From NCBI GenBank assembly GCA_963664045.2, contig CAXXGT010000013.1, positions 558,001 to 622,000 of the forward strand: DNA of 64,000 nucleotides, given 5' to 3'. The notes under the pieces are model-generated. The model searched no databases, had not been told where the DNA came from, and saw nothing but the letters and a program-made list of their open reading frames with translations. Below, in pieces: positions 27,029 to 35,653 of this stretch. The first letter of the stretch is position 1. Each line of letters begins with the position of its first letter. Origin of the DNA: JAPPHA01 sp963664045. GTDB taxonomy: Bacteria > Pseudomonadota > Alphaproteobacteria > Rhodobacterales > Rhodobacteraceae. Both the position numbers and the translations under genes were made by a program.

Positions 27029-28080
27029 CGCGACCGTTTGGAATTGCCATCGTGGGCACCGGGATGGCAGCGGTGCCCCACGCCCAGGCGTTGAAATCCC
27101 TTGATGGTCAGGTCCTGGCAGTCGGTGTTCATTCTCGCGGGCGAGAACGGCGCGAGGCCTTTGGCAATCGTTTCGACTTTCGGCCGATCGAACGGCTCGA
27201 GACTCTCCTCGATGATCGGAATGTCGATGCAGTCATTCTGGCAACGCCCCCGAACCAGCGGCAGGATCTGGTCGCGCGCATTTCCGCAGCGGGCAAACAT
27301 ATCCTGTCTGAAAAACCGCTCGAACGGTCGGTTTCTTCTGCAGAGACCATCGTCAGTGCCTGCCGTGAAAACCGGGTCGGCCTGGGTGTCGTGTTTCAGC
27401 ATCGCTACAGGCAGGCTTCCCGAAAGCTCGTCGACATGCTTTCATCCGGTCGGCTCGGCGCAATCAGGATCGCCCGGGTTGACATACCGTGGTGGCGTGA
27501 GCAGCAATATTATGACGAACCTGGCCGGGGGACGCTGGCGCGGGACGGCGGAGGCGTTCTCATCAGCCAGGCGATCCACACGCTCGATCTGCTGCTTTGC
27601 CTCGCCGGCCCCGTCCGGGATGTCCAGGCCCTCGCCGTTACGACCGGGTTCCACAGGATGGAGACGGAGGATTTCGCCGTTGCGGGCCTTCGTTTCGAAA
27701 GTGGCGCGGCTGCCTCGGTGACAGCCACGACGGCAGCATGGCCGGGAGAGGCCGAGTCGATCATCCTGGACTGCGATCATGCCAGGACAGTCCTGAAGTC
27801 GGGTGTTCTTCAGGTTCAATGGCGAAACGGCGACGCGGAGACGCATGGAGACGCGGCCGGTACCGGCTCGGGGTCCGACCCGATGGCATTCCCGTCCGAC
27901 TGGCACCGGGACCTGATATCCGCATTCGTTGATCGTGTTCGGACGGGCAAGCAGCCGGAGGTTACCGGCGAAGACGGGCTGGCGGTGCAGCGGCTGATCG
28001 AGGCGATGGTCAGGTCATCGAACGAAGGAAAACGAATCGGAATGAGTCATTCGGGTATCGCGGCGGGACCGGCATGCTGA
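27025..28080 (+). CDS. Gfo/Idh/MocA family oxidoreductase 1
   Basis: 351-residue NAD(P)-dependent oxidoreductase. N-terminal Rossmann fold AIVGTGMAAVPHA from residue 8, the family EKP motif at 96-98, and a C-terminal alpha/beta domain carrying the catalytic His in SQAIHTLDLL. It starts with GTG overlapping the ATPase stop. Members act on sugars, inositols and inosamines. Three such enzymes in tandem point to stepwise oxidation or epimerisation of one substrate. Confidence 0.92.
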   Translation: MTRPFGIAIVGTGMAAVPHAQALKSLDGQVLAVGVHSRGRERREAFGNRFDFRPIERLETLLDDRNVDAVILATPPNQRQDLVARISAAGKHILSEKPLERSVSSAETIVSACRENRVGLGVVFQHRYRQASRKLVDMLSSGRLGAIRIARVDIPWWREQQYYDEPGRGTLARDGGGVLISQAIHTLDLLLCLAGPVRDVQALAVTTGFHRMETEDFAVAGLRFESGAAASVTATTAAWPGEAESIILDCDHARTVLKSGVLQVQWRNGDAETHGDAAGTGSGSDPMAFPSDWHRDLISAFVDRVRTGKQPEVTGEDGLAVQRLIEAMVRSSNEGKRIGMSHSGIAAGPAC

Positions 28081-29087
28081 CGCTCGGCGTCATTGGCGTT
28101 GAACACCGGCACATTTACGGACAGCTCTCGGGCATGCTGGCGGTTGGATGCCGTTGCAAGGGTTGGTGGAGTGATGGTGAACCGCAACCCGTCGCCGGGT
28201 TTCAGAAGCGCTTCCCTGAAATTCCCCGCGTCGACGATCGAAACCGGTTACTTGAAGACCCGGAAGTCGATCTGATCCTGATTGCGGACGTCCCCGTTCT
28301 TCGTTCCGGCCGCGCAATCGAGGCCATGCGTGCCGGCAAGGATGTCATGACGGACAAACCCGGTTGCACGACCCTTCAGCAATTGAGCGAACTCCGGAAG
28401 GTTGTTTCCGAGTCAGGCAGGATCTGGTCCGTTGATTTCTCCGAACGTTTCGAGGTTCCGGCAGTCACAAGGGCTCTCGAGTTGGTTCGGGACGGCACGA
28501 TCGGGACAGTGGTCCAGACCGTCGGCCTGGGCCCCCACCGGTTGAACCTCGAGACACGGCCAGACTGGTTTTTCAGGGAACGGGACACGGGGGGGATCCT
28601 TTGCGACATTGCTTCTCACCAGATCGACCAGTTTCTCGTGTTCACCGGGTCGGAACGGGCGGAGGTCATGGCTGCAACGATTGGCAATTTCTCGATGCCG
28701 GGCCAACCGGGAATGCAGGACTTCGGAGAAATCCTTCTCCGGGGTGACCGGGGCCAGGGGTATATCCGCGTGGACTGGTTTACGCCCGATGCCCTGCCCA
28801 ACTGGGGTGATGGAAGACTGACGATTCTTGGCACCGATGGCTACATTGAACTCCGAAAGTACGTGGATGTGGCTGGGCGTGCCGGGACCGACCATGTGTT
28901 CATTGTCAATGGCGAACGCTGCGAACATGTCGACGCAAGCGATGCGGAGCTGCCGTATTTTCATGACCTTGTCCATGATGTCCGGCATCGCAGTGAAACG
29001 GCAATGGCACAGGATCACTGTTTCCGGGTGACCGAGCTCGCTCTGACGGCCCAGCAAGGGGCCACGCGCCTCGGTCAACTGGCGTAA
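28074..29087 (+). CDS. Gfo/Idh/MocA family oxidoreductase 2
   Basis: 337 residues, overlapping the previous gene by 7 bp. The N-terminal cofactor motif is modified: GVIGVEHRHIY instead of GxGxxG/A, and the EKP motif is DKP at 94-96 with the lysine kept. The C-terminal domain has the conserved CDIASHQIDQFL histidine segment. The altered nucleotide-binding loop is seen in a subset of this family next to canonical members, so the cofactor preference may differ. Confidence 0.88.
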   Translation: MLTLGVIGVEHRHIYGQLSGMLAVGCRCKGWWSDGEPQPVAGFQKRFPEIPRVDDRNRLLEDPEVDLILIADVPVLRSGRAIEAMRAGKDVMTDKPGCTTLQQLSELRKVVSESGRIWSVDFSERFEVPAVTRALELVRDGTIGTVVQTVGLGPHRLNLETRPDWFFRERDTGGILCDIASHQIDQFLVFTGSERAEVMAATIGNFSMPGQPGMQDFGEILLRGDRGQGYIRVDWFTPDALPNWGDGRLTILGTDGYIELRKYVDVAGRAGTDHVFIVNGERCEHVDASDAELPYFHDLVHDVRHRSETAMAQDHCFRVTELALTAQQGATRLGQLA

Positions 29088-29091
29088 GGCG

Positions 29092-30168
29092 ATGGCGCGC
29101 CGCATCGCCATTCTCGGCGGGCGCATCGGTGCCGAACACCTGGATGGATACCTGGTGCTTCCGGATCGATTTCAGGTCGCGAGCATCTGCGACATTGATT
29201 CCGGGTTGGCGCACCGGCTCGCGGCACGTGCGCCCGGTGCGCGCGCGACAGGCGATCTCGCATCTGTTCTGTCCGACCCCGCAATTGATGTCGTCGATAT
29301 CTGCCTGCCGCCGGCACTGCATGTTTCCGTCTCGCTGGACGCGATCCGGGCCGGCAAGCACGTCATTTGCGAAAAGCCCGTCGCGGGATGCCTGTTCGAC
29401 GCCGAAAGGGTGAAAGACGTGGCGGAGGACCGTGGCCGCCTCTGGGTTCCCGTATTCCAGTATCGCTTTGGAACCGGCATTGCCGCGCTTCAACGTCTGA
29501 AGTCGGAGGGTTTGCTGGGCAAGCCATTGGTCGGAACTCTCGAAACCCATTGGGACCGCGGAGAAGACTATTACCGCAATCCCTGGCGTGGAACGCGGGC
29601 GGGGGAATTCGCCGGAGTGGTCCTGAATCACGCGATCCACATACATGACCTTGTCATGGAGGTATTCGGCCCCGTTACGGAAGTGTCGGCCGCCCTCGAC
29701 ACCAGGACCAATGCGATCGAGACCGAGGATTGCGCGGCGATCTGGATGAAAACTGCTTCAGGCGGACTGGTCACATCATCCGTAACCCTTGGCGCGCAGG
29801 GCAATACGTCTCGCCTTCGCCTTGTCTTTGAAAGACTGACGGCCGAAAGCGGGCATTCTCCCTACGCACCCGGGGAAGCCGGCTGGAGCTTCGTGACGCG
29901 AAGCCGGGAGAACCGGGTGCGGGTGGACCGGATCGTTGACGAAGTCGACCGTTCACACCTGAAAAACGGCTACGAGGGATTGTTTGACACCGTTGCTGAT
30001 CGACTCGACGGAATCGATTGCGCGTTGCCGTCTCCCGGCGATGGTGTGCGTTCAATTGAACTCGCAAGCGCAATCTACGAGGCTGCACACACCGGTTGTC
30101 GAGTCACGTTGCCGATTGACCGGGACCTTCCGGTCTGCAGGAACCTGATGCCGAACCCGCCTTCCTGA
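29092..30168 (+). CDS. Gfo/Idh/MocA family oxidoreductase 3
   Basis: 358 residues, 4 bp after the previous gene. Rossmann segment AILGGRIGAEHLDGY (second glycine position altered), EKP at 94-96, catalytic His region LNHAIHIHDLV. Last gene of the plus-strand operon. The protein end lies 37 bp from the edge of the iscB element, which shows no sign of having truncated it. Confidence 0.9.
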   Translation: MARRIAILGGRIGAEHLDGYLVLPDRFQVASICDIDSGLAHRLAARAPGARATGDLASVLSDPAIDVVDICLPPALHVSVSLDAIRAGKHVICEKPVAGCLFDAERVKDVAEDRGRLWVPVFQYRFGTGIAALQRLKSEGLLGKPLVGTLETHWDRGEDYYRNPWRGTRAGEFAGVVLNHAIHIHDLVMEVFGPVTEVSAALDTRTNAIETEDCAAIWMKTASGGLVTSSVTLGAQGNTSRLRLVFERLTAESGHSPYAPGEAGWSFVTRSRENRVRVDRIVDEVDRSHLKNGYEGLFDTVADRLDGIDCALPSPGDGVRSIELASAIYEAAHTGCRVTLPIDRDLPVCRNLMPNPPS

Positions 30169-30204
30169 TACGGGGGTCAAGGGCCGATTACCCACGCAGG
30201 CTGC

Positions 30205-30862
30205 TCATCTGTCCAACTCGCAGGAAACCCCGTCCTTCGGGGCGGGGAGGAATGCGATGTCGCGTGTTCCATGCATCGGCACCTTCTCCTTCTTCCGGAA
30301 CGTGTCGAGGGCGTAGCCGTAACCGTCGCCGCGCTGGACGATACGGCAATGCCTGTGCGAGACGCCCTGGACGGTGCCGCCGGCGGTCTGGACGTTGAAG
30401 GATCCGGAGGCCCGCACCGCGACGCGCCCCACATGGACGCCCTGCCGCTTCCCCGTGGGCACGGTCGCGCGCACGATGTCACCCGTCCTGAAGCCCTTGA
30501 CGGATTTCTTCGCCATCAGGTAGCCGACGGGGAACCCGAACCGGTTCACGCGCGTGCGCGCATGTGATCCCCGGCCCGTGGCCTTGATACCGAGCACGGG
30601 CTGATCCCAGCCCTTCAGCGCGGGCGTCTCCCCCACGCAGGCCGCGTCAAGGGCATGCGTCTTCGGGATCCCCAGCCGCGTCCGGTTGTACTTCGTCCGC
30701 CCGCCCGAGGAGCCGGAAACGGGCAGGCCCGTGCATCGCAGCCCTTCGAACAGGACGCGACGGGTGGCGTTGACCGCGGCGGCGTCATGAAGCGGCGCCC
30801 TGGCGTCCGCGAGAACCCGCCGCAGCCGTTCGGGTTGCCCGGACAGGAAGCCCTCCACCGGC
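30205..30862 (-). pseudogene. iscB: iscB 3' half (RuvC-III and C-terminal domain)
   Basis: Downstream 215 codons of iscB. After the junction the frame reads PVEGFLSGQPERLRRVLADA and continues with DAAAVNATR, GGRTKYNRTRLGIPKTH and ALDAACVG, the last carrying the RuvC-III histidine and aspartate of IscB. The C-terminal part (about 110 residues with GYLMAKKSVKGFRTGD and VRASGSFNVQTAGG) resembles the target-adjacent-motif-interacting domain of IscB. The frame continues upstream into inserted DNA without homology. Joined at the 10-bp duplication to the 5' half it gives one open frame of about 450 residues, the usual IscB size. It probably makes no functional protein now. Confidence 0.9.
30853..30862. 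repeat. Target site duplication, left copy
   Basis: CTCCACCGGC, identical to 34931-34940. In both copies it encodes PVE of IscB on the minus strand in the correct frame. With one more shared base (C) that may belong to the inverted repeat. Confidence 0.85.
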
Positions 30863-30962
30863 CAATGGCATTCGGATAAGGTTTTTTGTCGTTCGGATAA
30901 GGAAGCCCCTGTGCTTCGGGTGTTTTTCCGGAAGCCGGGGGCTTGATGGTGGTGTGGTTCTG

Positions 30963-31917
30963 TCAGGCTGGTCTTCGGTTCTGCCACTTGCTCCGTGGTT
31001 GGCGTGATTCCCGGTTGTAGCTTCGCCCCGGCCTCTCGCGCTGGATGCATCGGGAGAGGCCGATCATGATCCGCTTGACGGATTGGGCGACCATCTGGCT
31101 CTGCCTGAGGAACATGGTCTCGATCTCGCGCCCCAGCAGTCTCATCCCGTTCCTGAAGTTGGTGCGCATGGCTGGCAGGTCATCGTTGGCATCGTGGTTG
31201 ATGTCATGGTCGCAGCGGTTGGCGAACATGCGTGCGAGGGTGATCAGGGTGAAGGCGGCGTAGAGTTCCTGGCGCACGCCGCGTTCGGACTTCGCGTGGA
31301 AGCTCTCGATCACATCCTTTCCGGTCTTGTATCCCTCCTCGACCTGCCAGCGCCCGTGGTAGAGGTCCGAGAGTGCCTGAACGGTGTAGCGGCTGTCGTG
31401 CAGGGATGTTGCGAGACAGTATTCGGTATCGGCGGCGGTGTATTTGACCAGGCGGATGCGCAGGCTGCGGCCGCGCAGTTCGGTCGCGTCCCCGGGCGCC
31501 TTGAGGGTGATGACGCGATCGCTCTGTTCCGAAGCGATGAAGGCGTCGAAGACGGGGTTGGCATTGCCCTGGAGGCGGAAGACGAAGTTCAGCCTGCGCA
31601 GGTTGTGGAGCAGGGCCATCTCGAAGGACCAGTATCCGCGGTCGTAGACGATGACATCGCCTTTTGCGGCATGGTCGAGATGGGTGAGGGCGGCCGTGCG
31701 CTCGTTCTCGTGGCTGAAGAGGCCGAAGTCTACGGGCATGCGGCTGTGCAGCCGGTAGAGGGTGCTGATCATGCCCTGGGGGTAGTGGGCATTGTCGTTC
31801 GGGGTGCGGTAACCCGAGCGCAGCAGGTCCCGCGGCAGGGTGATCTTCGATCCGTCGACGGCGAAGATGCGGTGTCCCTTCCACAGGGGGTCGTCGGGAC
31901 GGGTGCGTTTCTGATAT
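30963..31917 (-). pseudogene. IS4-type transposase, DDE half
   Basis: C-terminal half of a DDE transposase, on the minus strand. Visible motifs: first Asp in FAVDGSKITLPRD (upstream of the only ATG at 31772), second Asp in VIVYDRGYWSFEMA, and the IS4 signature Y-R-E-K in YHGRWQVEEGYKTGK. The reading frame is open to the left end of the inserted ISKra4 element at 31918, where it stops being homologous. Removing the 1554-bp insertion fuses it in frame to the DruA half. No start codon of its own is supported. Confidence 0.85.
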
Positions 31918-33471
31918 GGGGTAGGTTATTCCCTTTCTGTTCACCTTTCAGGCACTATATGTTCGCCTGTTGCTGTTAATCCGTTCCATTGAGTCACGAT
32001 TCTGGCCTTTCAGGCCGCCCCGTCGGCTTCCCTACGGGTGCCGTTCCATGCATCAGGAGGGATGGATTTCGATTGCCCCGCCACGCTTCCCGAGAGCTGT
32101 CTTGTTGCCTTGCGCGAGGAACTCGGCCATCTCTTTCCGGGGCATTTGTCAGAAGAGTTCGTGGCGAACATGGCGGGAACACACGAGCGCCTGGAAGCCT
32201 TTTCCCGGCACGGATCCTCCGAGATCCTCGAGGACGGCGTTGCCGATGCAGGCGACCGGCTTTCGGCGGCGATCATGCGCACCGCCTTCGGTTCGCTGGA
32301 CGACGGCGCGGCCTGCATCGCGCATGACGGGGAGAGCTACCGGCGCGAGGACGTTTCGCGCAAGCGGGTGATGACGTCCTTCGGAGCGATCGAGTACGAG
32401 CGACCCCGCTACCGGCGCAAGGGGCGCCCGTCGCTGTTTCCGGTGGATCGGCGCGCCGGGCTGATCGAGAGCTTCTGGACGCCGCGCGCGGCCCGCATCG
32501 CCCTCCACCGTCTGGCCCTGCTGCCGCCGCGGGAATGCGTCCGCACCTTCCGTCAGCAGGGCGGGATGCGTCCGAGCGTCGCGAGCCTTGTGCGCCTCTA
32601 CGAGGCGGCCGGGCGGCGGTGGGAGGAGATCGCGCAGGACGCCCTTGCGCGGATCCGCGACCAGGAGGAGGTTCCGGACACGGCAGCGGTGGCCAGCATC
32701 CAGATCGACGGCGTCATGGTGCCGATGCTGGCGGAAGCCCGTGCAAACAAGGGCGAAGGCGGCGTCGAATGGCGGGAGGCGGCCTGCGCCACGGTCTCTC
32801 TCGGAACCGCTGAGGGGGAGCTTCTCCGCACGATCCGTCATGGCCGCATGCCGGAGCGGAACAAGCGCCGCCTGAAGGATCTCGTGGTCGACGAGGTGGA
32901 CGCGATCCTGGCGAAACGCCCGGACCTTCGCTTGGTGACGATCGCGAACGGCGCCCATGACAACTGGCGTTTCCTGGAAAGAGCCTTCCCGGCAGCGGAC
33001 CAGGTACTCGACTTTTTCCATGCGGCTCAAAGCCTCAAGAAGGCCATGGACCAAGCCTACGGCAAGGACAGCGGGCGCGGGATGCAACGCTGGCGCGCGC
33101 TTCGCCGGACACTGCTCACCGAACCCGGGGGTGTCGACCGGGTGATCGCGTCTCTGCGCTACCTGAGCCGCCGGCGCGCGCCCTCGGTCTCCGGCGTCGT
33201 CGGCTATTTCATCAACAATCGCGAACGCATGGATTACGCCACGTACAGGGCTGAGAACCTGATGGTTGGAAGCGGAATCGTGGAGGCGACGAACAAGCTT
33301 CTCGTCACGCAGCGGCTCAAGGGGTCGGGCATGACCTGGAGCATGTCAGGCGGCGAGGCAATCCTCTCGTTGCGGGCATTGGTGATGTCAGAACGCTTCG
33401 ATGCAGCGTGGAAAATTCTAGGCCCATACTGGCAAAGTCACGACGACACGGAAAACCCCGAAATTGTCCCC
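31918..33471 (+). mobile_element. ISKra4-family insertion sequence
   Basis: 1554-bp element starting GGGGTAGG and ending (reversed) GGGGACAA, with weak terminal similarity beyond the GGGG. It is flanked by ATAT on both sides (31914-31917 and 33472-33475), either a 4-bp duplication or part of an (AT)4 target. It carries one transposase gene in the opposite orientation to the host IS. Ends are placed from the loss of host homology and are good to a few bases. Confidence 0.75.
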
Positions 33472-33477
33472 ATATGA
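32038..33477 (+). CDS. ISKra4-family transposase
   Basis: 479-residue DDE transposase. Diagnostic C-terminal segment GSGIVEATNKLLVTQRLKGS followed by GMTWSMSGGEAILSLRAL; the second catalytic region is in LVTIANGAHDNWRFLERAFP and VLDFFHAAQSL, and the first Asp in ASIQIDGVMVPM. The start may be GTG 32038 or ATG 32062 just after AGGAGG. The last two codons and the TGA stop (ATATGA) come from the flanking host sequence, not from the element. The gene is intact, so it may be the youngest active insertion here. Confidence 0.88.
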   Translation: MPFHASGGMDFDCPATLPESCLVALREELGHLFPGHLSEEFVANMAGTHERLEAFSRHGSSEILEDGVADAGDRLSAAIMRTAFGSLDDGAACIAHDGESYRREDVSRKRVMTSFGAIEYERPRYRRKGRPSLFPVDRRAGLIESFWTPRAARIALHRLALLPPRECVRTFRQQGGMRPSVASLVRLYEAAGRRWEEIAQDALARIRDQEEVPDTAAVASIQIDGVMVPMLAEARANKGEGGVEWREAACATVSLGTAEGELLRTIRHGRMPERNKRRLKDLVVDEVDAILAKRPDLRLVTIANGAHDNWRFLERAFPAADQVLDFFHAAQSLKKAMDQAYGKDSGRGMQRWRALRRTLLTEPGGVDRVIASLRYLSRRRAPSVSGVVGYFINNRERMDYATYRAENLMVGSGIVEATNKLLVTQRLKGSGMTWSMSGGEAILSLRALVMSERFDAAWKILGPYWQSHDDTENPEIVPI

Positions 33478-34771
33478 GAATCGGTCCCGTCGGGACTGTG
33501 GGCGAGGATTTCCCTGTGCAGGGTCTTGAAGGCGGCTTCGTCGAGTTTCTCGCGCGCCTCGCTGGCCGAGGACGCCGCCGGCGGTTCGTCCTGGGGCAGG
33601 GCGATGTCGGACTGCTGGCATTGTTCCCACAGTTCGCACAGCGTCGCACGGTAGCCCTGCCGGCGCGGTGCGACGACCAGACGGAAGACGAACAGCATGA
33701 TCAACAGGGTGGAGAACACGCGGCGGCGTTTCTGCCAGCGGGCATCCTCGCACTCCGCCACGGCGGTGGCGGCGGCGACAAGGGTCTCCCACTGCCGGGT
33801 GAAACGGCGGTCGCTGCCACCAGAGCGCCCGCGTTCGGTCCGGCTCGGCGGTTTCGCGGGCCGTGCCGCATCGCGGTCGCCGCGCAGGATTTCCTTGCTG
33901 TCCGCGCACAGCGGCAGAACGTAGACACCCTTGATGGACTTGCCCTTGTCGCCACCGGTCGCGCCGATGCGTTCCCAGTTGGCGGCACGGTAGCACGTGG
34001 CCCTGAAGCGATCCTCCTCGACGAAGGTCTCGCACAGGACCGGCCTGTAGCCATGAAGGCTCTGCCAGTCGTCGCCAAGGCGCCGCATCGCCAGGGACAG
34101 ACCACAGGAGGCAAGGTTCTTCGAGTTCACCCAGGGAAACACCAACCAGCGCGAATTGGTCACCACGAGGTGCCGGTTGCGGTCCCTGGTCCGGTCGCTC
34201 CATCCGATCCAGCGTTCCCGGCACGGCAGCGACCTGGCCGACGCATCGAACAGCAGGCAGCCCAGCCTGCGGCCCCGGCGGTCCGTCAGGAAGTAGCGGT
34301 GATGGGAATGTTCCCATTATAGCGGATGTGCGCCCCGAAGGGGCGGCGGTAGCCGAGATAGTGGTGACGGTCGACGAAGGCGTTCCACAACTGGCGCCCC
34401 TCGGTGTCCGTGACCACCTCGAGGCCCAGGGGTTGCAACTCCTTGAGCGGCGCCGAAACCGGCGGCGCGGGGTCCGATGCCGAACCCCAGACCGGCTTGT
34501 TGCTGTTCGCCCGGACCATGTTCTGCCGCTTCTCCGGCAGACGCAGGATGCCGTGCCGCTCGAGATGCTCCAGCATCCCCATGCAGGCACCCACCTTGTC
34601 GTCGCCTTTCGCCGTCACCCAGTCGAGATGCTCGCAGATGATCCGGCAGAGCTCCTTGCGGCTCTCGTTCGGCAACAGGTCAACCGTCTCCTGGACTTCG
34701 GCGATCTGGCGCCTGGTCAGCCGGCGGCCGGAGAAGGTGGTCGAGTGCAGGGCGGTGATTCGCGGATCCAT
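33472..34771 (-). pseudogene. DruA (DUF4338) half of the IS4-type fusion transposase, frameshifted
   Basis: N-terminal half of the fusion transposase, on the minus strand from ATG 34771 (MDPRITALHST). The DruA/DUF4338 fold is recognisable: ILRLPEKRQN, DRHHYLGYRRPFGAHIRY, then after a frame change LGCLLFDASA, ERWIGWSDRTRDRNRHLV, NSRWLVFPWV, LHGYRPVLCETFVEE and FRATCYRAANWERIG. A 26-bp insertion at 34294-34319 breaks the frame after HIRY; deleting it joins the two parts exactly. It is also cut at the 3' side by ISKra4. DruA domains occur in the Druantia defence system and in transposases; here the transposase context is clear. Confidence 0.8.
34294..34319. repeat. 26-bp insertion footprint in the DruA frame
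   Basis: 26 bp bounded by a 6-bp direct repeat TAGCGG (34294-34299 and 34320-34325) and containing the dyad TGGGAA-TG-TTCCCA (34303-34316). It causes a +2 frameshift; removing it restores the DruA reading frame. Looks like an excision scar or a tiny duplicated insertion. Confidence 0.6.
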
Positions 34772-34930
34772 CGCATGTGCTCCATGATGACAAGCACAGC
34801 ATGCATATTCGCGAAAGGAAGACAACCCCTCTGGAGAAAAACTTTTCCTGGTGAATTTCCGCCGTCAAATCAGAATGTTACCGGCCGAGGAAAAATTCGC
34901 CGAAGATCCAGGCCTATCCGTATGCCATTG

Positions 34931-34940
34931 CTCCACCGGC
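34931..34940. repeat. Target site duplication, right copy
   Basis: CTCCACCGGC, the second copy of 30853-30862, directly next to the right inverted repeat of the inserted element. Confidence 0.85.
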
Positions 34941-35653
34941 CCCGCACCCTTGACCAGGTTGCAGGACGGACAGGCCAGCGTCAGGTTGGAGACCCGGTCG
35001 GACCCGCCCCGGGCCTTCGGGCGAATGTGATCAACCTGGAGCGGTGTCTCCGTTGCGTCGCAATACGCGCATCTGCGGTCCCATTTCTCCAGGAGATACT
35101 CCCGGACCTCGTAGCCGGCGAGGGTGCCCTGCTGGGACTCCACGCCCTCGATGTCAGGGCTCTCCAGCGCCTGCATGTCGAAGCGCACCGTCTCGCACCG
35201 GATCCCGGTCACGGGCGCGAGCCTCCTGAAACGTTCGGTCCAGGACAGCACGTTGTCCGCCCGCGACTGCAGCGACGGCGCGAGCCTGCGTCCCGGGCGC
35301 CGGTTCAGGAACCGCTTCTTCCGATAGCGCAGGTTCGCCGAGCGCCGGCGTCTCCGGTAATTCGCCCGTTGCTGCATCGACTTCCGGATCCGCGCGCCCC
35401 TGTGCTCGATCTCGGCAAGGGACAGGACCGCGCCGTCGTCTTTCACCAGCGCCAGGCCGGTCCTCCTCGATCCCGGATCGATCTTGAGATCCAGGGGCTG
35501 CGTCTCTCCTCCGGTCCTGTCCCGGAGCCTGATGGTGAACGGATAGAGGCGGACCACGACGGCGCGCCCCGTCTTCAGAAAAATCCTCGCCCGCGCCGGA
35601 TGACACGGCATCAGCGGGTCGCCCCGCCGGTCGAGAACGAAAACGCGGCTTAC
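34931..35653 (-). pseudogene. iscB: iscB 5' half (PLMP, RuvC-I, bridge helix, RuvC-II, HNH)
   Basis: First ~240 codons of iscB. Order of domains: PLMP motif in VFVLDRRGDPLMPCHPARAR; RuvC-I Asp in LKIDPGSRRTGLAL; arginine-rich bridge helix (QQRANYRRRRRSANLRYRKK); RuvC-II Glu in CETVRFDMQALE; HNH zinc-finger nuclease CAYC...VDHIRPKARGGSDRVSN...CPSC. All catalytic residues seem intact. The homologous region ends at KGAGPVE where the IS was inserted. No ATG stands at the usual position; the codon there is GTA (35653), so the native start may be an upstream GTG or has been lost. This is the progenitor family of Cas9 and is guided by omegaRNA. Confidence 0.92.

Larger units (their letters stand above)
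30863..34930 (-). mobile_element. DruA-DDE (IS4-type) insertion sequence, itself interrupted
   Basis: 4068-bp insertion in iscB, bounded by inverted repeats CAATGGCATTCGGATA (30863-30878) and, reversed, CAATGGCATACGGATA (34930-34915), 15 of 16 identical, and flanked by 10-bp direct repeats. Without its own insertions (1554 bp and 26 bp) it is about 2.49 kb and carries one 742-codon frame on the minus strand: N-terminal DruA (DUF4338) domain and C-terminal DDE transposase with IS4-type YREK motif. A duplication of about 10 bp agrees with IS4-type transposition. Confidence 0.85.

Noticed and set aside
31083..31979. Plus-strand frame of about 300 codons within the IS region
   Set aside because: Antisense to the transposase DDE half, without recognisable sequence.
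33418..34590. 390-codon minus-strand frame across the DruA region
   Set aside because: Arginine/proline-rich shadow frame; the DruA motifs lie in the other two frames separated by the 26-bp insertion.
33472..34771. Possible Druantia defence gene (druA)
   Set aside because: No other Druantia genes are nearby and the domain is fused to a transposase inside an IS with terminal repeats.
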